64,000 bases of DNA from Welwitschia mirabilis (Eukaryota > Gnetophyta > Gnetopsida > Welwitschiales). The notes under the pieces were generated by a model. It made no database searches and had not been told where the DNA came from. It worked only from the letters and a program-made list of their open reading frames with translations. Below are positions 46,143 through 58,089 of the stretch, piece by piece. A program made the translations under genes and the position numbers. The DNA lies in assembly GCA_051453625.1 (NCBI GenBank), contig JBOZIK010000001.1:294704488-294768487 (forward strand), given 5' to 3'. The number at the start of each line of letters is the position of its first letter. Position 1 is the first letter of the stretch.

Positions 46143-47989
46143 ATAGAAGTCATAGGCCATAATGCAATACTAGATAACATTAGAGAAAGTAATAACATGA
46201 AACTAAGAAGAATTTAGTATTAGATATTATTATTCTTGATGATGATAAGCAATAAGAAATTCCATGCAATGGAGGAAAGGAAGTAGAGCCATTGGACACT
46301 GCTTGGGAAGGGGATGATTGGAGGAAGGTGAAAAAGTTGAAATAGGAAAATTTGATAAAAGAAAAAGAAACTCAAGAACTATAGAAAAGAGATTAAGAAA
46401 AGCCTAGATAGAGGTTCTAACTAATTAAAATTCAAAAAAATCTTATGAGGAGTATTAAAAGAGTATAATCCTAAGAATAATATCCACAACAAACTGAATA
46501 TCATGATGATCTTGTATTAGACAATATTAAAGGTAAGATAAAAATAAGAAGAAAGACAATTATTCCAAGATGAAATATGAAGGAAAGAAAGATACAAAGT
46601 ACAATAAGCTTGTCCCTATCATAGAGTGAAAAGATCTTTATGTTAAACTAGGCTAAATTTCCATAGAATCAATTAAGAAAATTATTAAAATGAACTAGAA
46701 GTTGGTTCTTCAAGGCCACCCTTATAGAAACTAGCATAGATTAGAGGAGGAATTATTTTCATAGAGAAAATTTGATGAAATATTATGGCATATGGAACCA
46801 GCAGAGGTATATTAATTTTAATTTTTGGTTTTTATTATTTATCTTCTTGAAAACCTGTTTTTACTTTAGAGAAAGTAAGGCGAACCGTCTTTCACTCAAT
46901 TGGATCATGACATAACAATTTTTTAAATTAAGATATACTCAACTTTTCTTTTAAGAAAAAAATAAAGAAAGAAGGAAAAAAGAAAGAAAATAAAAAGAAA
47001 ACATATGTGATATATATGCAATTAAACTCCACTACTTCTTTATAAATTGAACTTACAAAAGGAAAAATTAGTTAAGGGTAATGTGACTTATTGTTTTAAG
47101 GTTGAAGCTAGTTGTATTAATTTAATAATGTAAATAATTATATAGTCTATTTACTATGTAAGAAATTAAAGATACTATACTCCATAAATTTGTTTTTAAT
47201 GGTTCATTATCTTTATTTGTAACATCTAGTAAATTAACATTGGAAGATTCTTAAACAACATATTAGTCTTAGAAGATTTAGTGAGGATGTTGAAAGACTT
47301 GACAATTAATACAAAATAATTGATACAAAATTACTCATAATCTTGTGAAATGATAGTGGTTTAAACTATTTTCACTATGTGTAAACTCATTTTGCGATAT
47401 AAATTATCCCTTATTCATTTAGCATATTCTTCAGTCAAAACTAGGTGTATTTCTCTTTTGAGATTTAAAATGCTTAATAGATTTTTATCATTTTAAACAA
47501 AAAATGTAGTTTTACTAAACTTTATTAAAATCTATTAAGATTTTTATTATATGAAAAATGGAACATTCCCTTTTAATGAAAAGAATTACATTTTCAAAGA
47601 AAAAATAGGCAATTTAAATCTTACGTAAATCTAATGTACTAGTTAAGAAAAAGATTTTCTTAGGGAGTGGATTAAAGCAAAGGGTATGAGCCTAGGTTTC
47701 GTATTGTCACATGGGTGGAAGCATTGATACATGCCATAGTGTGCATCAAATTGAGCTAGTTTCATGGACAAGAGCTAGAGGGACAAAAGGAAAGACAATA
47801 AACTAGATTCATAGAGTAAAGGTTTCTAACAATGGTAGAGAATATAGCAAGAGTAGTTATAGTAGTAGGGAACACTATTAGGGTCAAGGCGCAAGTGGTG
47901 GCAAAGATAGTAGCCTTAGCCAAAGTTTATTACATGTTAGAATCTCCAAAATGGAAGGAGACCAGACACTGGTAAGAGGTGGAATTATG
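46143..47989. other. Stretch between Copia E and LINE 2
   Basis: No gene recognised. Plus-strand sequence near 46,280-46,340 is charged and coding-like ('WEGDDWRKVKKLK') but short. A purine-rich simple stretch of AAAG/AAAGG units lies at 46,953-47,001. The part from about 47,650 is probably the 5' region of LINE 2. Confidence 0.5.
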
Positions 47990-49100
47990 CTTTCTTTAGG
48001 CTTAGAAGTAGGTTGATCAAGATGGCTATTTTAAATTTAGCTACTCTGAAATACTTCATAGTAATAGAGGAATATTTTAAATTTAGCTTAGTAGGGCATT
48101 TTGTGTTAGCAAGGTCGAGACCAAAACTAAAGGCAATTAGAAAATGGATAGCAGTGAATAGACCAAAATAGGATCAACTCAAGCCATCACACTTATAGAT
48201 GGTTTAGTGGTATTTAAATTTGAGTTTGAGGAGGATTTAGACACAGTTATATTAAAGGAGGGCTCATGGCACCTTAGGGAAGATGTTGATAAGATCTTCC
48301 AAAAGTTGTTGACCTGGGGTAAAGCTCAGAAACATGAGTTTAACATTGTGGAATCAGAAATTTATTTAGGAGCTAGTTACAAAGTTTAGAGAGGTAATAA
48401 ACTTGAAACCTATTACAATTAGTAGTTTAATACTAGTGCTTATTAGGTATTGTACCAAGATAGATAATGAACTAACTCAGAACTTAAGGAGTTTCAAAAT
48501 CTTATAGGTTTTTAAAAATGATAAGGTAGAGGTGAAATATGAAAACAAATTTTTGCCCTACACTCTATGCTCCCTAACAGAGCACTCAAAAAGGTTCTTC
48601 CCATTGAATAAGGAGAAAATTTGTGGCAAGTGTGGTAGAAAAGAACACTTGGTGAAAAGTTGTCAAACAAAATAATGTCAACATTGTAAGAGATTTGAAC
48701 ATACTTTAAGTGAATGTAGGATTAAGAAAGATGAAGAGAGATTTCAAATGGTAATAATAAAGAACAAAAAAAAACCCTAGTCCTCAACCAGGTGGGATTC
48801 AAAAAGATAAAAATTAATAACAATAGCAAAACTACAATAATAATAAGGGAATGAATGGAAAGGGAAAGGGTCATATCTAGTTACAATAGGTGCATAAGAC
48901 AATTAATAAGTTTGCCTCTCTTTCCAGTAGTAAATTAGATAAATTTTTGTTAGACTCCAAATATGAAAGTTTAAAAGAAATGACAGCCTTCAAAAAGGTG
49001 AAAAGAACCCCCACTAGGATGATGACAAAAAAGAAAGAAAATGAAGATATTACTAATGGGTCCTAAAGGACTCTAATATTTATGTTAGGCAAATCCCCTA
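47990..49100 (+). pseudogene. LINE 2, ORF1 (DUF4283 and two zinc knuckles)
   Basis: The frame starting near 48,020 has 'EEYFKFSLVGHFVLARSRPK', then, after a frame change, 48,207-48,389 with 'FKFEFEEDLDTVILKEGSWH', the DUF4283 arrangement. At about 48,615-48,720 lie two complete knuckles: C-G-K-C-G-R-K-E-H-L-V-K-S-C and C-Q-H-C-K-R-F-E-H-T-L-S-E-C. Keeping all eight ligands makes this the best preserved ORF1 of the three LINEs. In L1-type plant LINEs this protein binds element RNA. There are stops between the two domains (48,389) and after the first knuckle, so it is not functional. Confidence 0.8.
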
Positions 49101-49349
49101 AGAAAAAGAATAAATGCATGTCCTAAGCTAGAATATTAAAGGCATGAAAGGCTCGTCTAAAATGTAGGCATTAGGAGAATTCATTAACAAACATAAAGTT
49201 TTTCTTGCATACAAGAGATAAAAATTTAGAGAAGCAATAACATATTTACCTTAAATAGGAAGTGAAGCATAGAGTGAATACCTAGCCATTGAAAGGTGGA
49301 AGAACTCCTAATGCTACTGAAAAAGAAAATAGATTATACTAGAATAGAA

Positions 49350-52300
49350 AATAATAAGTAATATTAAACTATAGCAGTGCAAGATTATTATTAGTCAATA
49401 TTTATATGCCATAAAGTATAATGGCAAAGAATAAAGTTTGAAATAAAATTCAGGAGAAGGTAAGTACTAGGAAATACATCGTAATGGGGATTTTAACTAG
49501 ACTCAGCATGAATGGAAAAAACAAGGGAAAGCTAATGGTCAAACACAGCGATGAAAGAACTAGAGGGGTTTCTAAATTCCTTTGAGCTAATTAACCTACT
49601 AATTCACTAGGTCCAATTCACTTGATCAAATAGGAGGAAAGTAAAACACAAGATCTTATTAAGAATTAATAATGCCTCGATTTTAACTGAGTTATTTAGA
49701 GATAAGAATTGGATGCTAATAGGGAAAGGAAGATGGTGTTTAAATCATAGACTAATCATCCTTTTTAAGGATTGTAATAGAATTACGAAATCCCATTTCA
49801 TGTATGAAAATGTGTGGCTTCAAGAACAGGAAATAGAGTAGTTCATGAAAAGGAATTAAAATGAGGATAGGACAAATCTACTTGAGAGTCTACAATAAAA
49901 TCTCTAGAAGATTAAGGATTATCTTAAGAAATGGAGAAACTCCTCAGCAGAGAAGTTTTAGCAAAACAAAAAACTGAAGTAGGAAATTCAAAAAATTCAA
50001 CAAAATTAAGAGGGAGGTGAATATCTATAGAAAAAAGTGTGGGAAAAGCTTTGGGAGCTACACTAACTCCAAAAATAGAAGGATATGTACTGACATTAAA
50101 GGGCCCACATGAACTAGTTAAAGTATGAGGATAGGGACACTAAGTACTTCTTCAACATTGTGAACTCTACGAGATAGGATAACATGATCAAAATAATTCT
50201 TTAGAAGAATAAGCACTACAAGGATGAGGAAGTAACTGAAGCCCTTAAGGATAGTTTTAAGAATCTATCAAAGACGTCTAAAGTATTGAGTCCTTTCACA
50301 TTGTGGAGTGCAAATTAGCTAGGATATTTCCTTCTAAAATGGGTGAAAGAAAGTTTGAAAGGTTTTCAAGGGGACAAATATTAATAGAAGCTGGAGTCCA
50401 GGTGGATGGACATTGGAGTTTTTCTAAAAATACTAGAAATACATAAGGCAATTGGCCATAAATGTATTTAACTAAGTGATGGAAATAGGAGCTATTCCTT
50501 ATGCCTATAATAACACTCATATTATTATGAATTCAAAAAAGGTTAAAGCTATAAAAGTGAATGACTATTAACTAATAAGAGTTTGTAATTTAATTTCCAA
50601 AGCATTTTCAAAGATTGTAGTAAGAAGAATTCATCACCATCTAAAAGGCATTATGAGATAGAACCAAGTAAGTTTCCTAGGAGATCTTGACATCTTAGAT
50701 TAGGTAATTTTTAACTATAACATCTTTTATTTCATTAAAAGGGAAAAAAGAAGGTTTGAGGGGTGGGGAAGGGAAGCTTGTAATCTAAAACTTAACATTA
50801 GAAAAGCCTATGATACAATATCTTGGAGTTTCCTAAAGCATGTGTTGACAACCAAAGGTTTTCCCTAAAAGCTTATTATCTTAATTTTAAAAATTTAAAG
50901 AACAACCAAATTCACATTAAAAGTTAAGTAGGAGATGCATGGATATTCTAGCTCTAGTGGGGGTCTATAATAGGTGGATACCCCCTCTTCTTATTTGTTT
51001 ATTCTAGTCTTAGACATTCTATAATACTACGTTTAAGAGGAGGGCATGGGGCTGACTGTTCATGAGTTGAATGTCTTGGTGAACCATTTTGTAGATGACT
51101 CTATCATTTTATTGGAGGCAAACATCTAGTAAATTAAGGCTATAAAGTAAGGTATAGAAAAATTCACTAGTAAGTTAGATCTTAAGATCAACTAGAAGAA
51201 AAGTAGGATTTACTATTATAACACTTAGACTAGTGTTTAATAGAGAATTGAAAGAACTCTAAAAGTCATAAAAGGTGTAGAAAAGGACTTGTTTCTAGGA
51301 GTTCTCATGTTTAAATGGAAAATTAGTACATCATGGAAAGACTTGTTATCAAAGATGAAAAGAAAATGCATCTTATAAAGTGCGATCTTCCTCTCAAGGA
51401 GAGGGAGAATAATTATCACAAATACCATTTTATTCGCTATCATGGAATATAGTGCTTCTCGTGGGGTGTTACCAAAAAAAGTAAAGAACATGTTACATTA
51501 GTTAATTAAAAATTTCATCTAGGTAGGAGGATAAGGAGGGACGAGGTTCCATGCAGTAGCTTAGGAAGAGATAGTCAAGCTAATGGAAGTAAGGGAATAG
51601 GGGATCTAAGATGTGAAAGACAACATTTTCTCAGCAAGGGTCAAGATACTTACTAAGTTAGAGGCAGGGGAAGAAAATCCTTAAAAATGACTGTTGAAAA
51701 GGAATATAAGAACTGGAAGCTAGGGTAAGAGGACTTGCACTTCTGGAAGGCTCTGTCTGAAAGAAAAGGAATATTAGAAAAAATCTTGACTTGGTTAATT
51801 GATAAAGGAACATCCCTTTCTGGCAATTCAATTTCATCTATGGTAAGAGTTTAAACGAAATTCTAGAGCTAAGAAATGTAAGAGAAGAGTTATAAAAAAT
51901 TACAAGAAGAAAACTTAGAAGCTACTAGAATCTAACAGAGACTTATTAGGGAGAAAATGAAAAAAATTAAAGTGATAGTATCTTTTATAAACATAGTTTT
52001 TCTAGTTACTAATGTATCGCTTGAAAAAAAATATTTGTAACTAATTGATGATGGGAGAATTTCTATAAATACAATGTTAATTAAAATGTATGACATTAAT
52101 AAAAGCATGATGGACACTTGGAGGAAATATGCTATGGACAAATACACAATTCTAAAATGGGTGATCTTAAAAAATAGAGTGTCAAAAGCAACTAAACTAA
52201 GGTGCACTAGGTTAAAGATGTTGAATGGCTATGCAAAAGGACTGAAATGATGCAACATTTATTCTGGGACTACCCTTTTATGTTTGAAGTTTGAAGGATA

Positions 52301-52950
52301 GTGAATAGAAAAGTCACTTGGGCAAGAATCCGCCTCTTGGCCCACAAAGGCTACAAAATTATGCTAAGGTTTATTTGGCAAGCATGGAATAGCTATGTCT
52401 TCTAGTCTGGTACTTAGTATATGAGAAATGAAAATAATCATCAAGATAAAGATTGAAGCTTTTTAGATGCTAAAAAGAATGGGAAAGTACACTCTTGAGC
52501 TAACAGATTATGTAAAGTACAAGAGTAATGCAGAATTATGGCACCGGATATAACAGTTGAGATGGGAGTAAATAGTTAAGCTTAAGGATAACTAAAGTTT
52601 TAACTCTTCAAAAGTAGTAATGAAAGTGAAGCAATTTGTAACTAGGTGGTAGATTTCGGTCACTCCACATTTGATTACTCAAGCCATGAGATTAAGAGAG
52701 AAGGGAGTGTTGGTGCTTTCTTCCTTCCACTGACATGTAGATGCGAACTACTTCTTTGGGTATAGAGCATCCAGGAATACGAAAGGATGCATTTACAAAG
52801 CAGAGATTGAGTAACCTTGGGCTCTTGTGGCCAAGTTTATAAATAGGTTTATTACCTAGGATGGAAATCACTTAAAGCTTAAAGGCCTCTGTTTTAACGT
52901 GTTATTGGTTCTTTGGGAGGGAAGAATCTCAATTTGCTACTCTTCTTTAC
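49350..52950 (+). pseudogene. LINE 2, ORF2 (endonuclease, reverse transcriptase, zf-RVT), decayed
   Basis: Endonuclease: 'LLVNIYMP' at about 49,390 and 'IVMGDFN' near 49,480, the latter split by a one-base frameshift. 'FELINLLIH' and 'NRRK' follow near 49,580-49,630. Reverse transcriptase: 'GGWTLEFF'-like at 50,400; 'VNDY', 'VCNLISKAFSKIVVRRI' at 50,560-50,630; 'NQVSFLGD' at 50,660; 'KLNIRKAYDTISWSFLKHVL' at 50,790-50,850; and 'FVDDSIILLEA' at 51,090-51,120, with Val in place of Ala in the FADD-type box. zf-RVT: 'EMMQHLFWDYPF' at 52,235-52,275, where the expected Cys is Tyr. Many TAG/TAA stops. Confidence 0.8.
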
Positions 52951-53245
52951 TAAAAAATTGAATAGGAAAATTATGGATAAGAACTCAGTCCTCATTTATA
53001 GGTTTTAAGGTTTCTAAAAAGAAGAAGTAGTAGGGGGTAGGAAGACACCTATAGGACATGAGGAAAATGCCAATAGTAAGTAGTAGGTAAAGAAGCCTTT
53101 TCTTAGAAGCTCATGGATCTAGAGAGGTCCTGTGGGAAGAGGGCTTTGAATTACTAGAATTAAAGCAATGAAAGGACCTTAACCCTGAGCTAGAAGACCA
53201 TCATTAGAAGTTAATACTAAAGAAGAACATACAACATCAATTAGC

Positions 53246-53690
53246 TTAGATTTTATAATCATTAGCAATGATGAGGTTAGGAAGGAGCTTAATGTCCATT
53301 TAAGTGAGCAATAACAGAATCCCAGAAAGGAATAACCAGAGCCTGTCCATCAAGAATAATCATATTATTCTAATGATGCTAATGATTCTAATGATAAGAA
53401 GGATGGAAAGGAGGAGAAGGAATCCATGTATGATTTAAGATCTTAGTTCTCAAAATGGATAGACTATTATGAAATTCTAGGATTTAACCCATAGACGTTA
53501 AGGTAAGATATCATTTAGCCTATAGAAAGCTAGCCCTCAAGTGGCACCTGGATAAAAATAGATAGAGGGTAATAGAAGTAACTACAAAAATAATAGAGAT
53601 AAACAACATAAAGGATGTCCTAGCTGATCCATGTACATGAAGAGCTTACAATGAGAAATCCTTTGACTAGCTGGTTAACAAATATGTAAG
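53246..53690 (+). pseudogene. Intronless J-domain relic (HPD changed to HLD)
   Basis: One plus frame from about 53,246 is closed only by TAA/TAG codons that are one transition from Gln. It reads 'LDFIIISNDEVRKELNVHL', then an Asp/Asn/Lys-rich linker ('NDANDSNDKKDGKEEKE'), then 'FSKWIDYYEILGFNP'. After a frame change the J domain continues: 'YHLAYRKLALKWHLDKNR' (about 53,510-53,565) and 'TKIIEINNIKDVLADP', 'RAYNEKSFD'. This is helix I, helix II, the loop and helix III of a J domain; the HPD Pro is Leu. It is not a copy of the gene at 15,105-16,929, whose sequence differs and which has an intron exactly between 'LAL' and 'KWHPD'. It follows LINE 2 on the same strand and precedes an A-rich tail, so a processed retrocopy or LINE-carried sequence is likely. 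Confidence 0.7.
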
Positions 53691-53989
53691 GAAATTTTAT
53701 TAACTTTCTTTCTTGACTACATTTGTTTATGTTTTTTGTTTATGTTATTATTAAATAGGATCTTTATCTAAATTTTATTATTTTTAGCTTGTTTTGGACA
53801 GGTTGGGAATTATGTTTTACAAGATATTCGGTAACAATCTTTCTATTCTTTTTGTTTTAAGTTAGGGGGAGTTTTCTTGCTCTCATGTAGACAGTTTAAT
53901 AACAAGTTTTCTGATCTATTTATATAGCTTCTTCTAAAGTAATAGATATATGAATACTTCCTTCCCTCAAACCATCATCCATCCCCCCT

Positions 53990-54024
53990 TAAAAAAGAAG
54001 AAGAAGAAGAAGAAGAAGAAGAAT
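53990..54024 (+). repeat. A-rich tail turned (GAA)n microsatellite
   Basis: CTTAAAAAAGAAGAAG and further GAA units, about nine in all. Its place behind the J-domain relic and LINE 2, on the same strand, fits a decayed poly(A) tail of a retroposed transcript. Confidence 0.7.
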
Positions 54025-54112
54025 TGATAATTTAATAGTATAAGCAAATTTCAACCAATCATATTTAAACTTATTTGATTTAATAATCATTAAACTTTTA
54101 ATGTCCAGTATT

Positions 54113-54290
54113 GTTTACTACAATGGTGAACTCTTGGATATACTAAACATGGAGTCCCAAGTTCAAACCCTTGCATTGGTGAGGGCATGTAATTTGCATG
54201 GTTCCAAGTGCCACTGAGCATTTTCATGTCACATACCTATCTATTAGGCTTACCTTCTTTAAAAAAATAAAATAAAAATTTTAGTAATCT
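54113..54290 (+). mobile_element. Possible tRNA-derived SINE
   Basis: A weak polymerase III A-box-like start (ATGGTGAACTCTTGG) is followed about 30 bp later by CCCAAGTTCAAACCCTTG, close to a B box (GTTCRANNC). A non-tRNA body and an A-rich end (AAAAAAATAAAATAAAAAT, 54,262-54,281) follow. The order and size (about 170 bp) fit plant SINEs. Family not identified. Confidence 0.45.
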
Positions 54291-54299
54291 TTTTACTAT

Positions 54300-56280
54300 T
54301 TTATTTTCTTTAAGCCATTTCTATTTTTGATTCTTTAATGCATAAACAAATTTGGAAAAATTAGTGTACACATAAAGAGGTATTGAAATCATCATTAGAT
54401 TAAAGTTATATAAGATTTACTTCAATAAATTAATTCATGGTAACTCCCTTTTAATGCAAGGACTTAGATTATCTATTTTCCTAGATTATGGACTATTTAG
54501 ATCAAATTGGATATTAATACATCTTTGTATCTATGACCTCATGGTGAGTGGATTACATGAAATAAGACTTATTTGTTATATGAACTAAATATTATGAGGA
54601 GAAAACATTTAACACATTAATTTCTAATGTTGATGATTTTTTTAAGGTAGGTAACATTTTGCATTAAACCCTTTTAGATATTCATTGGAAAGATAGTAGG
54701 TTAATTTTTCTTTTAGTTATAACATCATAAGTAAAATAGTCATCATAGATTCAATAAGCTTGGAAGATGCATTTGTCACTAGAATTTTGTAAGAGAATGT
54801 TAAAGGATATATGAAGATCTCCCTCGTTTTCAAAAATTCAAGTCCTTCTATAACACATGATCCTTTAATATCTCTCAATTGGAATATATCTTTAGCATAT
54901 GAGATTTATTTCTCCATAGTGTCTTTTTTGTGCTCTAGAAGATTCCTTTATCATGTTTTTATTAGGTTGTAGTGGCATACAATGCTTAGAAATGGATTTC
55001 TAAAATCTATGAGAGTTTTTAATCAAGCATCAATGATATCATTCTTAGCACCCAACCTAATTTGTCTACTACCTTAATACGTGCTTAGAGATGTCTCCAT
55101 CTATTTATTCTTTATTATATCTATAAGCTTTATGTTAAAGTTTATTTTCAATATAAAGAACATGAATATGATTTTCCATTAAGATATAAGCATCAAACTC
55201 TTAAGGATGTTGCATTTTAATTATAGCTTCAAGTAAATAAAAGTGCATTGAGTGTTGATTACTTAATTTATTTTTTATAATATTAATTTACTGTAATTAT
55301 GGAGTTGAGGTTATTCCTCCCCTTCACTAGATTTTTAATGTCTTTGATCTTGGATTTGATATGATGATTCCTTATTTTTAGGGTTTTACAATTTTACTAA
55401 ATCAAATAAATTTAAATATGACTGATTTGAAAATAGCATAAAGAAATTTGAAGTATATAAAATAAATGTCACCAATGTGTTATAAATTTTAGAAGTAACT
55501 TTGCAATTTTACATTAAGAAGATTTCTTTTTTTGCAATCATTGTAAATTCTCAAAAATAAAAAATTATATTGTAAGTTTGAATTTGAGTTTCATTTAACA
55601 AATATAACAACAGATTTTAGAATGGTGAATGTATAATAAATAACTATGCATTTAAGAGGTTTATACCACTTATATGATATTTAACAATTTTTAATAATTT
55701 TTGTTCTAGGATGTCATGGTATCCCACATTTTGTAATTCTTAAGTAGGAAGCATAATTATATGATCATGTTAGTTTCTAAATTATGTGATACATTTTAAT
55801 ATCAAATTTTGATGAAAGTCCTTTTTCTTTAATTTGAAGCTTATAAGAATTAATGTGCATCTTTATAATTAATAATGTGTTATATTTCTTATGTTAAAGA
55901 TATAATTTAAATTATATGTACTAATAAGGTTACTTAATTAATTGATCTTAGTTTTAGATAATTTCATTATTGTAGATAATAATGCTAATTATGAAAATTT
56001 TAATAGATAAAGAAATTAATAAACAAAGGATATCCAACTATTAATACTAAAAAAATTAATTTATGATAGGACATGTAATTTCCATGGTTAAATTGTTAAA
56101 TTGAAAAATTCACATGAAGGTGTAAAATAATAATAAAATGTCTACATAAATGACATGTAACATCTTTATTTTAATCATTTATCCACATGCCTTACTTAAA
56201 TCTCGAAAAACTAAAATTACTTGGTCAAGGTGAAACAATGATGAGTAGGTAAAAAGTAAGAGTACTATATTAAACTACGA
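54300..56280. other. Intergenic, nothing recognised
   Basis: AT-rich sequence, no coding-like frame and no element edges seen. Confidence 0.6.
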
Positions 56281-56290
56281 TAATTTCTTA

Positions 56291-56407
56291 CATTCAACTA
56301 GTACATTTTTTTAATATTCAATCATGACATTTTCTTATATTCAACCAGTACATTTTTTTTAACATTCAATCATGACATTTTCTTACATTCAACTATGAAA
56401 TTTCTTT
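56291..56407. repeat. 47-bp tandem repeat, 2.5 copies
   Basis: 56,291-56,337 and 56,338-56,385 share CATTCAACTAGTACATTTTT and CAATCATGACATTTTCTTA, followed by a partial copy. Each unit is itself two related 24-bp halves (ATTCAAC..GTACATTTT / ATTCAATCATGACATTTT). Confidence 0.85.
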
Positions 56408-56864
56408 CTTATGATTTGTGTTGTTAATGTAATGGATCATGAATAATGTAAACATGTAAAAAAGTATATACACTCTTATCCATTAACCAAAAAGCATAAA
56501 TCAGTAAAAATTATTCTATGATGACTTTTATCTTTATTGATATTTGTGAAAATAATTTCTACACAAAATATTATTTTTCTTATTCATTTGAAGTGGAAAA
56601 AATTTATTTTCTTGTGTCACATAGTAAGTTTAAAATTGGTGCATTTGTTCTTTTAATGCATTTTACAAATTATTTAAAATATGTTTTAAATTTATCATGA
56701 GCCTATGAAGGATTAAGAAGGAGCTAGCATAAGAAAATAATGCATGTAATTAATCTTGCTAATTAAAGTAAGAAAATTACTCACCCTAATTAGGTGCTTA
56801 AATCATAAATAAGATTCCTTTCATTATTCATACATCACTTTTACTTGTTGCACAAGCTATTACA

Positions 56865-57085
56865 ACTTCTTATCGATTAATCTTATCACTTATCCTTCAT
56901 ATGTCAATGTTATATTTCTTCTAACTTATCATTGATTAATCTTATCATTTGTCATTCATATGTTAATGTCACTTCTACATAAGCTTATCCAACTTTTCAT
57001 TGATTAATTTTATCATTTGTCATTAAAATGTCAGTGTTATTTTTACACAAGCTTGTCTAACTTAACATTGATCAATCTTATTAAT
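56865..57085. repeat. 59-68 bp tandem repeat, 3.3 copies
   Basis: Copies start at 56,865, 56,924, 56,992 and 57,060. Each has ACTTnTCATTGATTAATCTT, ATCATTTGTCATTCATATGT and, in the last two full units, CACAAGCTTGTCTA-like ends. Confidence 0.85.
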
Positions 57086-57294
57086 CAAAAGTGATTTCTG
57101 TATGCTATGGATAAAATGATGTTGGTGGTGTTTAAGACTAATAATCTTTACTACATCATTTATTTATACATACAATCCCTCCTTTTTTATCAAACAACTA
57201 TTTAATTTTGAAGCAAGTTTATGCTATCAAAATTTCTTCTCAATCTTTTATCCTCTTAAGTTAAAGCTTACTACTAGAAACTCAAGCTATTGTA

Positions 57295-57595
57295 GTATTT
57301 ACAAAATACTTTAAAAGGCCTTGAAAAAGTCCTTAAATGTTTTTTCAAGGCTTTTAGGGTGTTTTTAAAACAAACACCATTTAAAGGTTTACCATAATTA
57401 CTTAAAAGATTTTATAGTATTTTTAATACTTCCTAAAAAATGACACAAAAATAACTTAAAATTTCTTTGTTTTAGGTTGTTTTTATAAAATTCCCTAAAA
57501 GGTTCTTTTTAGGGTGCTTCTAAAAATGCTCTAAAAAGGTCATTAAATTAGGCTTTTAGGGAATTTAATTAAAAATGCCTAAAAAGTCTAATATC
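57295..57595. repeat. Cluster of CCTAAAA / CCTTGAAAA hairpins (MITE-like or subterminal repeats)
   Basis: Several short inverted repeats follow each other: CCTTGAAAAA...TGTTTTTTCAAGG (57,311-57,342), GGTGTTTTTAAAACAAACACC (57,359-57,380), CCCTAAAAGGTTCTTTTTAGGG (57,493-57,514) and CTTTTAGGGAAT...ATGCCTAAAAAG (57,553-57,587). The motif CCTAAAAAG occurs in both directions about ten times. No outer TIR or target duplication was fixed. Confidence 0.6.
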
Positions 57596-57599
57596 AATG

Positions 57600-58085
57600 A
57601 AAAAACCATGACTCTCTTAACTATTTATTTATGAATTAATTTTTGTCCATATTTATACATTTTTATAATTCATGAAAAATCTCAGGTTTTGCATTAAAAC
57701 TTAAAGGTGATAAGATGGTTAAAAAGAAACATCACATAGGGGGGTTAAGAAAAGGGAATGAAGGAGAGTGAAAAGACACTGCTAGGATTTGTCTTTAGAG
57801 TACTTGGTGATAGGGGAAGGGCTTTTTTTTTTGCTTGGATCTAGTACATATTTCACATACTAGACCTCTTGCACTTTCCTCTAATGTAGCTTCCCTGGGT
57901 AGTACTATTTTAGAGGGTTTTAAGAGGTAGTTTTAGTTAGGATTTATCTCTTTACAGTTCAAGAAATATTCTAGCTATCTTTAACGTGCTCTCAGAAAAA
58001 TCCTTAGTAGCATTATTGTTATGAAAACCTTAAAGGACATAATAGTAATGCTTAGACCTCATGCCTATTTTCCTACTTCTGAGGG
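57600..58085. other. Stretch before LINE 3, nothing recognised
   Basis: No gene or element edge visible; probably the 5' region of LINE 3 in its later part. Confidence 0.45.
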
Positions 58086-58089
58086 GAGG

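Noticed and set aside
53246-53690. Local duplicate of the J-domain gene at 15,105-16,929
   Set aside because: The J-domain sequences differ at most non-core positions and the relic lacks the introns; they belong to different J-protein groups.
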